Below, in pieces: positions 43,221-51,633 of a stretch of 64,000 nucleotides of DNA. The DNA comes from Amycolatopsis sp. QT-25. GTDB lineage: Bacteria; Actinomycetota; Actinomycetes; Mycobacteriales; Pseudonocardiaceae. The notes under the pieces are model-generated. The model did no database searches. It was not told the DNA's origin and saw nothing but the letters and a program-made list of their open reading frames with translations. The DNA lies in NCBI RefSeq assembly GCF_029369745.1, contig NZ_CP120210.1, positions 7,316,001 to 7,380,000 of the forward strand. Direction: 5' to 3'. The position numbers and the translations under genes are program-made. Positions within the stretch are counted from its first letter, which is position 1. Each line of letters begins with the position of its first letter.

Positions 43221-44174
43221 ATGGAGATTCAGGTTCGGCATCTTCGCGTGCTTTGTGAGATCGCTGCCCACGGCAGTCTGAACCGTGCCGCCGCCGGACT
43301 GGGGCTCGGGCAGCCCGCGCTCAGCCACCAGTTGCGCCGGATCGAGCGAATGGTCGGCGGCTCGCTGTTCCACCGCGACCAGCACGGGGTGCGGCCCACC
43401 GAACTCGGCGCCCTGATCCTGCGGAGGGCACGGGCGATCGTGCTCACCTTCGACGAGCTGGAGCACGACTTCCACCGGCAGGAGCCCGAGACCGGCGAAT
43501 CGATCAGGATCGGCTGGAACGACAGCGCCATCACGGGTTCGCTGCTCGGCGGGCTGCGCGACCTGCGGCCGGGTGAGCCGTTCCGCACCCGCGCGGACAC
43601 CTCGCGCACCCGGTTGCTCGCGCAGGTCGCGAACCGGGGCATCGACCTCGCCCTGATCATGATCTGCGGAAGGCGCGGCCTCCCGGTGCCGCCGGAGGTG
43701 CGGACCATGACCTTGGTCGAGGAGCCGTCGTTCGTCGCGCTCCCCGCCGAACACCCGCTCGCCGACGAAGAGGAGATCGAACTCGCCGAACTGGCCGGGG
43801 AGGACTGGATCGTGTCGAGCGGCGGCGACGGTTGTCGCGTGGTGTTCCGCGAGATGTGCCTCGCGCACGGTTTCGACCCGCGGATCACCCACGACGTCGA
43901 CATCGACACCGCACGGGAGGACCTGGTCAGCGGCGGCCACGGTGTCGGGCTGGTCCAGCCGACCCGGCCGTCGTCGGACGGCTTGGCCATCCGTCCGCTG
44001 GCGGGCGCGCCGATGTACGTGCGGCACGTGCTCGCCTGGCGGGAGGACGGCCCGTGCGCGCCCGGCGTCCCGGAACTCGCCACCGAGGCGACCGCCGGAT
44101 ACTGGCGGCTCGCCGAGCGGACGGCGCCGTACCGCACCTGGCTGCACCGCCACGGCAGGCCGGCCGCCGGATAA
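43221..44174 (+). CDS. LysR-family regulator, divergent from the cyclodipeptide synthase operon
   Basis: A 317-residue LysR regulator: HTH in LRVLCEIAAHGSLNRAAAGL and GLGQPALSHQLRRIERMVGG, linker helix with ILRRARAIVLTFDELEHDF, and effector domain. ATG 43221 puts the HTH at the N-terminus. The C-terminus (YVRHVLAWREDGPCAPGVPE ... GYWRLAERTAPYRTWL) is similar to the LysR at 40,075. By the usual LysR logic it should control the divergent operon whose promoter it faces. The rhodanese gene follows on the same strand after 91 bases. Confidence 0.9.
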   Translation: MEIQVRHLRVLCEIAAHGSLNRAAAGLGLGQPALSHQLRRIERMVGGSLFHRDQHGVRPTELGALILRRARAIVLTFDELEHDFHRQEPETGESIRIGWNDSAITGSLLGGLRDLRPGEPFRTRADTSRTRLLAQVANRGIDLALIMICGRRGLPVPPEVRTMTLVEEPSFVALPAEHPLADEEEIELAELAGEDWIVSSGGDGCRVVFREMCLAHGFDPRITHDVDIDTAREDLVSGGHGVGLVQPTRPSSDGLAIRPLAGAPMYVRHVLAWREDGPCAPGVPELATEATAGYWRLAERTAPYRTWLHRHGRPAAG

Positions 44175-44265
44175 CCCTTCGACATGCCGAGGCGGCACTA
44201 GAGCGTGTCCCGGCGGTCGGCCGACGATGGGAATCGTCCATCACGGCCTGCGGAAAAGGGGCACC

Positions 44266-44616
44266 ATGCTGCCGTTGATCACTCGTACGGAACTGCGCTC
44301 CGGACTGGAGACCGGCTCGGTGATCGTGGTCGACACGATGCCGGTCGCCTATTTCGAAAAGGAGCATCTTCCCGAAGCCCGCAACATTCCGGGATTCCCG
44401 TACGAACAGGCGGCCGAATTCACCGACCGCCTGGCACCGGCGGTGCTTCCGGACAAAACGGCCGCGATCGTCGTCTATTGCGCGAACACGCCGTGCCGCA
44501 ACAGTGAATTCGTCGGACGGCGCCTGCTGGAACTCGGGTACACGAACGTCCGCAAGTACCGCGAAGGCATCGAAGACTGGGTGGCGAACGGTTTGCCGAC
44601 CACGTCTTCGTCCTGA
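44266..44616 (+). CDS. Rhodanese-like domain protein
   Basis: A single-domain rhodanese of 116 residues: VIVVDTMPVAYFEKEHLPEA, active-site loop VYCANTPCRNSE with the persulfide-carrying Cys expected at the first or second Cys, and the C-terminal KYREGIEDWVANGLP. Cytoplasmic. The ATG has AAAGGGG upstream. Rhodanese next to a secreted thioredoxin suggests sulfur or redox handling, but the partner is not identifiable. The thioredoxin gene begins 28 bases downstream, so they are probably co-transcribed. Confidence 0.9.
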   Translation: MLPLITRTELRSGLETGSVIVVDTMPVAYFEKEHLPEARNIPGFPYEQAAEFTDRLAPAVLPDKTAAIVVYCANTPCRNSEFVGRRLLELGYTNVRKYREGIEDWVANGLPTTSSS

Positions 44617-44644
44617 GTGGACTCTCACCGCCAAGGAGATCGTC

Positions 44645-45079
44645 TTGTCCAAACTCAAACGATTCGTCTGTGTGCTGGCCGGCGTGCTGGCACTCGTCAC
44701 CGGCTTCGGCACCGGCGTGGCTTCCGCCGCGCCGACGGCCGAGAACGTGCTGACGGTGACTTCGGCCAACTACGCCGAGGTCATGAACATCTCGCGGCAG
44801 AAGCTGGTCATCATGGACTTCGGCGCGACCTGGTGCCCGCCGTGCCGCCAGATGAAGCCGGTGATCGAACGGCTCGCCGGTGAATACGGCGGCCGGTTCC
44901 TGCTGGGCGAGGTCGACGTCGACCGGAGCCCGGAGCTGTCCAGCCGGTACGACGTCCGCTATCTCCCGACGCTGGTCGGCGTCCGCAACGCCGCCGAACT
45001 GCCGTCCTCGCGCAACATCGGTTACCCGGGTGAAGCGCGGTTGCGCGCTTGGATCGACGCTCAGCTGGCGAAGGGCTGA
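44645..45079 (+). CDS. Secreted thioredoxin-fold protein
   Basis: A 144-residue exported thioredoxin. The TTG start has AAGGAG at ideal spacing; a signal peptide (LKRFVCVLAGVLALVTGF, cleavage after VASA) precedes a classical thioredoxin fold with WCPPC near residues 63-67, the cis-Pro loop YLPTLVGV, and the helix ARLRAWIDAQLA. WCPPC rather than WCGPC is common in extracytoplasmic resA/TlpA-like and Trx proteins. It probably keeps or repairs thiols outside the membrane. The 3' end overlaps the convergent hydrolase by 19 bases. Confidence 0.9.
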   Translation: MSKLKRFVCVLAGVLALVTGFGTGVASAAPTAENVLTVTSANYAEVMNISRQKLVIMDFGATWCPPCRQMKPVIERLAGEYGGRFLLGEVDVDRSPELSSRYDVRYLPTLVGVRNAAELPSSRNIGYPGEARLRAWIDAQLAKG

Positions 45080-45843
45080 CCGATGACGTCGGAGAGGAAC
45101 GCTTCGACGGCACCGAGGTAGGTCTCCGGCGCTTCGTCGTGCACCACGTGCCCGGCGCCTTGGACGACGGTGTGGCGTCCGAGGCCGCCGGGCACGCGGG
45201 CGGCCAGCTCGGCCTGCTGGCCATGTGGCATCGCGGTCCGTTCGCCTTCGATCGCGAGGAGCGGGCAGTTCACGCGCTCGACGAACGCCCAGAAATCGCG
45301 CCGTCCCCATTCCGCCGCGATCTCGTACAGGTGCGAAAGGGACGCGATCAGGTGGTAGCCGTCTTCACGTTCCTCGACGCATTCGATGAAGTAGTCACCG
45401 GTTTCGCCGAAGAACTCGCGCACGTGGGCCAGCGAGCGGAACGGGACCGGCCACGACTCGAAGTACCCGCGCCAGGTGTCCACGGTCCGGCCACGCTGAT
45501 CCGGCGCGAAATCCTCGCAGACCACGGCGCGGACGAGGTCGGGATGCATCGCCGCGGTGACCCAGGCGTGCAGGCCGCCCATCGAATGCCCGATCAGGAC
45601 GGCGGGCTCGTCGAAGGTCCGCAGCACCGCCGCGACGTCGTCGGCGAACCGCTCGGTGCGCCAGGGCCCGCCACGCGGCCCGCGGCCGTGACCACGCGCG
45701 TCGAGGCCGTGGACACGCCCGTACGGTTCGAGCCTTCGCGCGACCCGCCACCACGTCGTCGCCCTGCCCATGAGCCCGTGCAGAAGGACGATCGGCGGCC
45801 CGTCGCCGCCGAAAGTGATCAACCCGTCGCGCTGGATCACCAC
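45061..45843 (-). CDS. Alpha/beta hydrolase (position of mycobacterial Rv3591c)
   Basis: A 260-residue alpha/beta hydrolase: oxyanion loop VLLHGLMGRATTWW, nucleophile GHSMGGLHAW, acid in LLAIEGERTAMP, and His in GAGHVVHDEAP. It sits beside mhuD as the Rv3591c hydrolase does in mycobacteria. I take GTG 45843 because GGAGGGGAG lies just upstream; GTG 45840 is equivalent, and ATG 45858 would overlap the start codon of the divergent M1 gene and has no ribosome binding site. Substrate unknown. Confidence 0.9.
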   Translation of the reverse strand: MVIQRDGLITFGGDGPPIVLLHGLMGRATTWWRVARRLEPYGRVHGLDARGHGRGPRGGPWRTERFADDVAAVLRTFDEPAVLIGHSMGGLHAWVTAAMHPDLVRAVVCEDFAPDQRGRTVDTWRGYFESWPVPFRSLAHVREFFGETGDYFIECVEEREDGYHLIASLSHLYEIAAEWGRRDFWAFVERVNCPLLAIEGERTAMPHGQQAELAARVPGGLGRHTVVQGAGHVVHDEAPETYLGAVEAFLSDVIGQPFAS

Positions 45844-45856
45844 TAAGCTCCCCTCC

Positions 45857-47302
45857 ATGCGCAGCCGTGTCCCCGCCGCCGGTCTGGTCCTGGGGGTCGT
45901 CTGCGCCCTGATTATCGGCTGCACCGCCGACCCTCCTCCGGCCGCGCCCCCACCGCCGCCGCCGATGAACCCGGCTCCCGGCGCTTCGGGCGCGGGCGAC
46001 CCGTACTACCCGATGGACGGCAACGGCGGTTACGACGCGGCCGAATACCAGGTCGGGATCACTTACGATCCCGCGAAAGGGCGGCTCGACGGCGACACCA
46101 CGGTGATCGCGAAAGCGACCCAGGACCTCAATCGGTACAACTTGGACTTACGCGGCTTGACGGTCCAATCCGTCGAAGTGGAGGGTGAACCGGCGAAGTT
46201 CGCCCGCGAGGGCCAATTCGAACTGGTGGTCACCCCCGCCGAGCCGATCCGGGACGGGACCACCTTCCGCACGAGGATCGTCTACGGCGGCGACCCGTCG
46301 GCGACCCCCAAGGCGGGCGGCAGCGAGAACGGCTGGCGGAAGTCGCAGGACGGCGGCGCGTTCATCGTCGGCGAGCCGCATTCGGCGTCGTTCTGGTATC
46401 CCGTCAACGAGACCCCGCGCGACAAGGCGATGTTCACCCTCACCGCGCGAGTGCCGGACGGCTGGACCGTCATCTCGAACGGGCGCGAGATCCAGAAGAC
46501 CGCGGCGAACGGCTGGAGCACGACGTCGTGGCAGGAACGCACGCCCGTGGCGACCTACCTGACCACGGTGGCGATCGACAGGTTCACCGTCGACCGGATG
46601 GCGCTCCCGGACGGGACGCCGGTGGTCAACGCGTACGCGCCGGGCGCCGAGGACCGGCGAGACACCGGCAGGCGGCTGCCGGAGATCATCGGCTTCCTGA
46701 GCTCGAAGTTCGGCCCGTACCCGGTGGACGCGGCGGGCGGCATCTACCTCGACGAGGACATCCATTTCTCCCTGGAAACCCAGACCAGGCCCACCTACGC
46801 GAAATGGGCCGGCCTGATCACCGTGGTGCACGAAACCGCACACCAATGGTTCGGCGATTCGGTGACGCTGACTTCGTGGTCCGACATCTGCCTCAACGAA
46901 TGCCTCGCCTCGTACGCGCAATGGCTGTGGCAGGAATCGCGAGACAACGAGAACCTGGACGACCGCTACCGCGCCGCCCTCGAGATCATGCGCGGCAGCA
47001 AGGACTTCTGGACGCCGAAACTGGTCGGCATGGGAGCCGGGCAGGAGTTCCGCGGCGTCTACGACAAGGGCATCCTGGCCATCCACGCGCTGCGGCGGAA
47101 GATCGGCGAAGGAGCGTTCGCGCGGCTGCTGAAGGAGTGGCCGGCGGCGCACCGGAACGCCAACGCGACCTGGGCGGATTTCGAAGCGTTCACGATCAAG
47201 CTCTCCGAGCAGGACCTGCGGCCCTTCTTCGACGCCTGGTTCCACGGCACGGCGATCCCGCCGGACGCCGAACTGCTGCCGGGCACCCTACACCGCAATT
47301 AG
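45857..47302 (+). CDS. M1-family metallopeptidase, lipoprotein form
   Basis: A 481-residue M1 (gluzincin) peptidase anchored as a lipoprotein: signal sequence with lipobox (LIIGC), then a Pro-rich spacer. The zinc site is complete: HETAH at 325-329 and Glu348 in LNECLASYAQWLW, giving HExxH-x18-E. The amino-terminal recognition motif is FSLETQ instead of the usual GAMEN, so it may be an endo- or unusual aminopeptidase. The catalytic Tyr is in RGVYDKGIL. The ATG is only 13 bases from the divergent hydrolase start, so promoter space is nearly absent and transcription likely begins inside the hydrolase gene. Confidence 0.92.
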   Translation: MRSRVPAAGLVLGVVCALIIGCTADPPPAAPPPPPPMNPAPGASGAGDPYYPMDGNGGYDAAEYQVGITYDPAKGRLDGDTTVIAKATQDLNRYNLDLRGLTVQSVEVEGEPAKFAREGQFELVVTPAEPIRDGTTFRTRIVYGGDPSATPKAGGSENGWRKSQDGGAFIVGEPHSASFWYPVNETPRDKAMFTLTARVPDGWTVISNGREIQKTAANGWSTTSWQERTPVATYLTTVAIDRFTVDRMALPDGTPVVNAYAPGAEDRRDTGRRLPEIIGFLSSKFGPYPVDAAGGIYLDEDIHFSLETQTRPTYAKWAGLITVVHETAHQWFGDSVTLTSWSDICLNECLASYAQWLWQESRDNENLDDRYRAALEIMRGSKDFWTPKLVGMGAGQEFRGVYDKGILAIHALRRKIGEGAFARLLKEWPAAHRNANATWADFEAFTIKLSEQDLRPFFDAWFHGTAIPPDAELLPGTLHRN

Positions 47303-47426
47303 TCACCTACTTGCGGCACGGAGAGTCACCTTCGTGCGGTTCTTCCGGTCGACGGGCGCAGCGTCGGCTGGGAAGATCCCCCGCATCACATCGCGGTGTT
47401 GAAGAGTTTCGTCGTAGGCTGGCGGC

Positions 47427-47735
47427 ATGGCTGTCGTGAAGATCAACGCGATCGAAGTACCCGAAGGCGCGGGCCCCGAGCTGGAGAAGCGGTTCGCCGC
47501 GCGGCTGCACGCCGTCGACAATCAGCCCGGCTTCCTCGGCTTCGAGCTGCTCCGCCCGGTCTCCGGCGAGTCGCGCTACTTCGTCTACACCAAGTGGGAG
47601 TCCGAAGAGGCGTACCAGGCGTGGGCGTCCGGCCCGGCGCGTGAGGCGCACGCGGGCGAGCGCGCGAAGCCGGTTTCCAGCGGCGCGAACCTGCTGGAAT
47701 TCGAGGTCGTCCAGGCTTCGAAGCCGGGTGAGTGA
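47427..47735 (+). CDS. mhuD: Heme-degrading monooxygenase MhuD-type
   Basis: A 102-residue ABM-fold protein that closely follows mycobacterial MhuD: VVKINAIEVPEGAGPELEKR at the start, and the functional Asn7, Trp66 and His75 (axial heme ligand) at the same numbers. MhuD opens heme to mycobilins and frees iron without releasing CO. The ATG start is unambiguous. The SIR2 gene overlaps its 3' end by eight bases. Mycobacterial synteny (hydrolase then mhuD) is kept. I see no iron box in front of it. Confidence 0.93.
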   Translation: MAVVKINAIEVPEGAGPELEKRFAARLHAVDNQPGFLGFELLRPVSGESRYFVYTKWESEEAYQAWASGPAREAHAGERAKPVSSGANLLEFEVVQASKPGE

Positions 47736-48543
47736 GCTCGAACGAGCCGCGGAACTGATCGACGGCGCCGGCGCGTTGCTCGTCTGCGCCGGCGCCGGGA
47801 TGGGTGTCGACTCCGGCCTGCCCGATTTCCGGGGTGACGAGGGTTTCTGGACGGCGTATCCGCCGTACGAGCGGCTGGGCATCAGTTTCGTCGAACTCGC
47901 CGACCCGCGGCATTTCGCCGAAGATCCCGAACTGGCCTGGGGTTTCTACGGGCACCGGCTCGCGCTGTACCGCGGCACCGTCCCGCACGACGGCTTCGGC
48001 CTCCTGTTGTCCTGGGGAGCACGCAAACCCGGTGGCACGCGCGCCTTCACGTCCAATGTGGACGGACAGTTCCAGAAGGCGGGCTACCCGCACGTCGCCG
48101 AAGCGCACGGGTCCATCCACCACCTCCAGTGCCTTGCCGCGTGCACCGGGGAGAGCTGGCCCGCCGACGACATCGACGTCCTGATCGACGAGGACACGAT
48201 GCGCGCGGTGGCGCCGTTGCCGTCCTGTCCGCGCTGCGGCGGCCTTGCCCGGCCCAACATCCTGATGTTCGGCGACCACGACTGGCTCGGCCGGCGCAGC
48301 CAAGCCCAGCTCGACGAGCTGACCGCGTGGCGTCGCACGCAACGCGACCTCGTGGTGGTGGAACTCGGCGCCGGACAGGCGGTACCGACGGTGCGGCGCT
48401 ATGCGGAACTGGCCAGCGCCGCGAGCGGTGCCCTGGTCCGGATCAACCCACGCGAGCCGCAGGTCCGGCATGGCCGTGGCGTTTCACTGGCGAGCAACGG
48501 CCTCGAAACGCTCAGGGCACTGGACGCGCTGCTCGCCTCGTGA
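47728..48543 (+). CDS. SIR2-family NAD-dependent protein deacylase
   Basis: A 271-residue sirtuin: NAD-binding GAGMGVDSGLPDFRG, FTSNVDGQFQKAG, catalytic His in EAHGSIHHLQC, and a zinc-binding set (Cys in HHLQCLAAC and SCPRCGG). It removes acyl groups from lysines or ADP-ribosylates proteins, using NAD. The phenylalanine-to-valine type change in GAGMGVDSG is found in a distinct actinobacterial group, so class is uncertain. The GTG start overlaps the mhuD stop by eight bases, giving translational coupling; this pairing suggests a role tied to heme or iron metabolism only by proximity. Confidence 0.9.
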   Translation: MSELERAAELIDGAGALLVCAGAGMGVDSGLPDFRGDEGFWTAYPPYERLGISFVELADPRHFAEDPELAWGFYGHRLALYRGTVPHDGFGLLLSWGARKPGGTRAFTSNVDGQFQKAGYPHVAEAHGSIHHLQCLAACTGESWPADDIDVLIDEDTMRAVAPLPSCPRCGGLARPNILMFGDHDWLGRRSQAQLDELTAWRRTQRDLVVVELGAGQAVPTVRRYAELASAASGALVRINPREPQVRHGRGVSLASNGLETLRALDALLAS

Positions 48544-48579
48544 GCGGTAAGAACGAGTACAGGAAGACCCCCTTCCTTG

Positions 48580-48618
48580 CGCCCCGGTACAGGAAGGGCG
48601 CCTTCCTGTACCGGGGCG
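48580..48618. terminator. Bidirectional hairpin between SIR2 and EEP genes
   Basis: Perfect 18-bp arms CGCCCCGGTACAGGAAGG (48580-48597) and complement (48601-48618) with a 3-nt loop. A second, imperfect copy of the left half (GTACAGGAAGACCCCC) lies at 48558-48573. It separates two convergent genes and belongs to the AAGGSSCCTT family. Confidence 0.85.
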
Positions 48619-48624
48619 AGCGGG

Positions 48625-49650
48625 TCACTTCCCGGGCAGTACGACCTCGGCGTAGACGGCGTCGTGGTCGCTGCCGGGCGTCTCCAGCACCTTGAAATCC
48701 GCGATGGCCGTCCGCTTGTCCGCCAGCACGTGGTCGATCGGCACCGGCGGCACCATCCCGTTGGTCCAGGTGCCCCGCAACCCTCTCCCCAGCTGATCGG
48801 CCGCGTCCACGTAGCCCCTGGTCAGCAGCTCGCGGAAGAGCGCGTGGTCGAGGCCGGCGTTGAAGTCGCCCGCCAGGATCCGGATGTCGTGCTCGGCGTC
48901 GGCGTAGGGCAGATCCTTGGCCTCGTCGACCCAGGCGTGTCTGTCCCACATCGGCGCCGCCGGATGGACCGCGACGACCTCGATCCGCACGCCGTCGCCG
49001 AGGTCCACGCTCGCGCTGGGCTGCTTGTCGTCCGAATCACCGCTCAGTTTCAGCGGCGTGAGCGGGTACTTCGACACCAGCCCGGAGCCGTACGCCCACT
49101 CGGCCGGGTGCAGCACGCGGTACGGCAGGAGGTCGAACAACCCGGCCCGTGCGAGCCCGGTGACCGACTCGGGTGTCAGCTCGGTCAAGCTCAGGACGTC
49201 GACCTGGTGTTCCTTCACGTAGCCGACGATTCTCGCCGGATCCTCCTGGCCACCGAGCAGGTTCGACGCCAGTACGCGGACGTGCTTCCCGCCGAGGGCC
49301 TTCTGTTCGTTCGCGAAGGCGCGAGGCAGCACCATCGACGCGATCGTGCAGGTCAGCACCAGCGCGACGGCCGCGGTCCACCAGCGGCGGGCCACCAGCG
49401 CGAGGATGCCGAGCACCAGCGTCGCGAGGCCGGCGTACGGCGTCAGCGCGAGCGCCGCGATCGTGTAGGTGTTGCCGTCGTAGCCCACCAGCCGCAGCGC
49501 CGTCAGCACCGCGAACGGCACGATCGCCGCGATGAGCAGCCCGCCGGCCAGCTTCCGCCCGGCACCCAGGCCCGCCGGTCGGACCACCCGTTCTTCGATC
49601 ACCATGACGTCGAGTATGCCGATCACCGGCACGGTGACGGCGGTCTCCAC
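48625..49650 (-). CDS. Membrane-anchored endonuclease/exonuclease/phosphatase-family protein
   Basis: A 341-residue protein with three N-terminal membrane segments (about residues 30-105: GLLIAAIVPFAVLTALRL, AGLATLVLGILALVA, AAVALVLTCTIASMVL) and a C-terminal EEP domain outside the cell: VRVLASNLLGG, DVLSLTELTPES, AGDFNAGLDH, and the terminal PGSDHDAVYAEV, with the metal- and phosphate-binding residues present. The relatives are secreted nucleases or phosphodiesterases; substrate unknown. GTG 49650 has GGAGGTG upstream; ATG 49605 is an alternative without a ribosome binding site. Confidence 0.87.
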   Translation of the reverse strand: METAVTVPVIGILDVMVIEERVVRPAGLGAGRKLAGGLLIAAIVPFAVLTALRLVGYDGNTYTIAALALTPYAGLATLVLGILALVARRWWTAAVALVLTCTIASMVLPRAFANEQKALGGKHVRVLASNLLGGQEDPARIVGYVKEHQVDVLSLTELTPESVTGLARAGLFDLLPYRVLHPAEWAYGSGLVSKYPLTPLKLSGDSDDKQPSASVDLGDGVRIEVVAVHPAAPMWDRHAWVDEAKDLPYADAEHDIRILAGDFNAGLDHALFRELLTRGYVDAADQLGRGLRGTWTNGMVPPVPIDHVLADKRTAIADFKVLETPGSDHDAVYAEVVLPGK

Positions 49651-49680
49651 AACACCTCCACAACCTCCTCACGCGGCCTC

Positions 49681-49748
49681 TACCAGCGCCTATCAGTCCG
49701 TGTCAGGTGCTGTCAGCAGCTGCCAGCGCGCTGTGCGCGGTCTGCCAG
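49681..49748 (+). promoter_or_regulatory. 10-bp-spaced direct repeats upstream of the ABC exporter operon
   Basis: TACCAG, TATCAG, TGTCAG, TGTCAG and TGCCAG start at 49681, 49691, 49701, 49711 and 49721, exactly ten bases apart; a further TGCCAG lies at 49743. One site per helical turn is the design of OmpR/SARP-type operators. The array ends about 50 bases before the ABC ATPase start. Confidence 0.6.
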
Positions 49749-49796
49749 GTACGGCGTGCACCTTCGTCCACGGGGCGAGATCCACAGGAGGAAACG

Positions 49797-50774
49797 ATGA
49801 CGCACGCGATCAGGGCCGAGGGCCTGGTCAAGCACTATGGGGAGACGAAGGCGCTCGACGGGGTCGATCTGGAGGTCCCGGCGGGCAAGGTGGTCGGGGT
49901 GCTGGGGCCGAACGGCGCGGGGAAGACGACCGCCGTCCGGATCCTGGCCACCTTGATCCGGCCGGACCGCGGCCACGCGAGTGTCTTCGGGTACGACGTC
50001 GTCAAGAACCCGATGGCGGTCCGGAGCATGATCGGGCTGACCGGGCAATACGCGTCGGTCGACGAGGACCTTTCCGGTACGGAGAACCTCGTCTTGATCG
50101 GCAGGCTGCTGGAGTTCTCGAGGGCGGACGCGAAGAAGCGCGCGGCCGAACTGCTGGAACGGTTCGAGCTGACCGGCGCCGCCGGGCGGGCGATCAAGAC
50201 CTACTCGGGCGGGATGCGGCGGCGGCTCGACCTCGCCGCGAGCCTGGTCGGCCGGCCCAAGGTGCTGTATCTGGACGAGCCCACCACCGGACTCGACCCG
50301 CACGCCCGCAACGAGGTCTGGGCCGTGGTCCGGACGCTGGTCGCGGACGGCACGACGGTGCTGCTCACCACGCAGTACCTGGAGGAGGCCGACCAGCTGG
50401 CCGACACGATCACCGTGTTCGACCACGGGCAGGTCGTGGCGAACGGGCGGGCCGACGAGCTCAAGCGGCGGACCGGTGGCCAGACGCTGCAGGTCCGGCC
50501 GAGCGCGCTCGCCGATCTCGACGCCGTCGAGCGCATCCTGGCCGGGCTCACCGGGACCCGGCCGAACCGGGACGACGACACCGGGCTGCTCACCGCGCCC
50601 GTCGCCGACCCCGTCCTGCTGTCCACCTTGGTCCGCAAGCTGGACGAAGCCGGGATCACCGCGGACGAGCTGGCGCTGCGGCTGCCCAGCCTCGACGAGG
50701 TGTTCCTCGCGCTGACCGGCAAGAGGACCGCAGAGTCCACAAAGGACACGACTCCGGAAGGGAGCCTGGTATGA
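49797..50774 (+). CDS. ABC exporter ATP-binding protein (DrrA type)
   Basis: A 325-residue ATPase of the daunorubicin-resistance/ABC-2 group: Walker A GPNGAGKTTAVR, Q-loop GQYASVDEDL, signature YSGGMRRRLDLA, Walker B VLYLDEPTTGLD, H-loop LLTTQYLEEAD, and the DrrA-type C-terminal regulatory domain (LPSLDEVFLALTGKR). With the next gene it forms a two-component drug or lipid exporter. The ATG has GGAGGA upstream. A 10-bp direct-repeat array in its promoter and a large SARP regulator gene across the operon point to specific regulation. Confidence 0.94.
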   Translation: MTHAIRAEGLVKHYGETKALDGVDLEVPAGKVVGVLGPNGAGKTTAVRILATLIRPDRGHASVFGYDVVKNPMAVRSMIGLTGQYASVDEDLSGTENLVLIGRLLEFSRADAKKRAAELLERFELTGAAGRAIKTYSGGMRRRLDLAASLVGRPKVLYLDEPTTGLDPHARNEVWAVVRTLVADGTTVLLTTQYLEEADQLADTITVFDHGQVVANGRADELKRRTGGQTLQVRPSALADLDAVERILAGLTGTRPNRDDDTGLLTAPVADPVLLSTLVRKLDEAGITADELALRLPSLDEVFLALTGKRTAESTKDTTPEGSLV

Positions 50775-51571
50775 CGACCATCGCCATCCCCGCACCACCA
50801 CGGCGCGTTGCGCCGTCGAGCAGCGTGCGGCACGGGCTTTCCCTTGCCTGGCGCGGTGTTCTGAAGATCCGCAAGAACCCGGAACAGCTGGCCGACGTCA
50901 CCATCGCGCCGATCATCTTCCTGGTCATGTTCGTCTACCTGTTCGGCGGCGCGCTCGCCCCGAGCATCGACGACTACCTCCAGATGATCGTGCCCGGCAT
51001 CATGGTGTTCAACATCCTGCAGGCCAGCATGACCGTCGGGGTCCAGCTGAACACCGACGTCACCAAGGGCGTGTTCGACCGGTTCCGGGCCATGCCGATC
51101 GCGCGGTCCGCGCCGCTGATCGGCGCCGTACTGGCCGACATCGTGCGGTACCTGGTGTGCATCGCCGTGCTGATGGTCGTCGCGACGATCATGGGCTACC
51201 GGATCCAGACCGGACCGGCCGAGTTCGCGCTGGCGATCGTGCTCGTCATCGCGTTCGCGCTGGCGTTCTGCTGGGCTTCGGTGTTCGTCGGAATGCTGGT
51301 GAAGAGCCCCGGCGCGGTGCAGGGCCTGATGTTCGTGGTGCTGATGCCGCTGACCTTCGGCAGCAACGTGTTCGTGGGGACGAGCACCATGCCCGGCTGG
51401 CTGAAGGCGTGGGCCGACATCAGCCCGGTGACGCAGATGTCCGACGTGCTGCGCGGGCTGATGAACGGCGGTCCGGTGGCCGGTCCGCTGACCGGGGCGC
51501 TGATCTGGATGGCGGCCGCGCTCGCGGTCTTCTTCCCGCTCGCCACATGGGCTTACCGGAAGCGCGTCTGA
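50771..51571 (+). CDS. ABC-2 exporter permease (DrrB type)
   Basis: A 266-residue ABC-2 permease with six membrane segments (VTIAPIIFLVMFVYLFGGAL, YLQMIVPGIMVFNILQASM, VRYLVCIAVLMVVATIMGY, LAIVLVIAFALAFCWASVFV, GLMFVVLMPLTFGSNVFV, GALIWMAAALAVFFPLATW). The ATG overlaps the ATPase stop (ATGA), so the pair is translationally coupled. Substrate unknown; DrrAB relatives pump anthracyclines or other hydrophobic compounds. A hairpin between it and the convergent SARP gene ends the transcript. Confidence 0.93.
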   Translation: MTTIAIPAPPRRVAPSSSVRHGLSLAWRGVLKIRKNPEQLADVTIAPIIFLVMFVYLFGGALAPSIDDYLQMIVPGIMVFNILQASMTVGVQLNTDVTKGVFDRFRAMPIARSAPLIGAVLADIVRYLVCIAVLMVVATIMGYRIQTGPAEFALAIVLVIAFALAFCWASVFVGMLVKSPGAVQGLMFVVLMPLTFGSNVFVGTSTMPGWLKAWADISPVTQMSDVLRGLMNGGPVAGPLTGALIWMAAALAVFFPLATWAYRKRV

Positions 51572-51594
51572 CGGGGGTCAGGGGGAACGCGCGT

Positions 51595-51632
51595 GAAGGG
51601 CTCCTTGCCTCCGTCGAGGTGAGGAGCCCTTC
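51595..51632. terminator. Hairpin between ABC permease and SARP genes
   Basis: 11-bp arms GAAGGGCTCCT (51595-51605) and complement (51622-51632), loop 16 nt, lying between two convergent stop codons. Another member of the AAGGSSCCTT family. Confidence 0.7.
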
Positions 51633-51633
51633 T

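Noticed and set aside
47293-47316. Weak stem CCGCAA/TTGCGG at the end of the second M1 gene
   Set aside because: Only six base pairs with a 12-nt loop; too weak to call a terminator.
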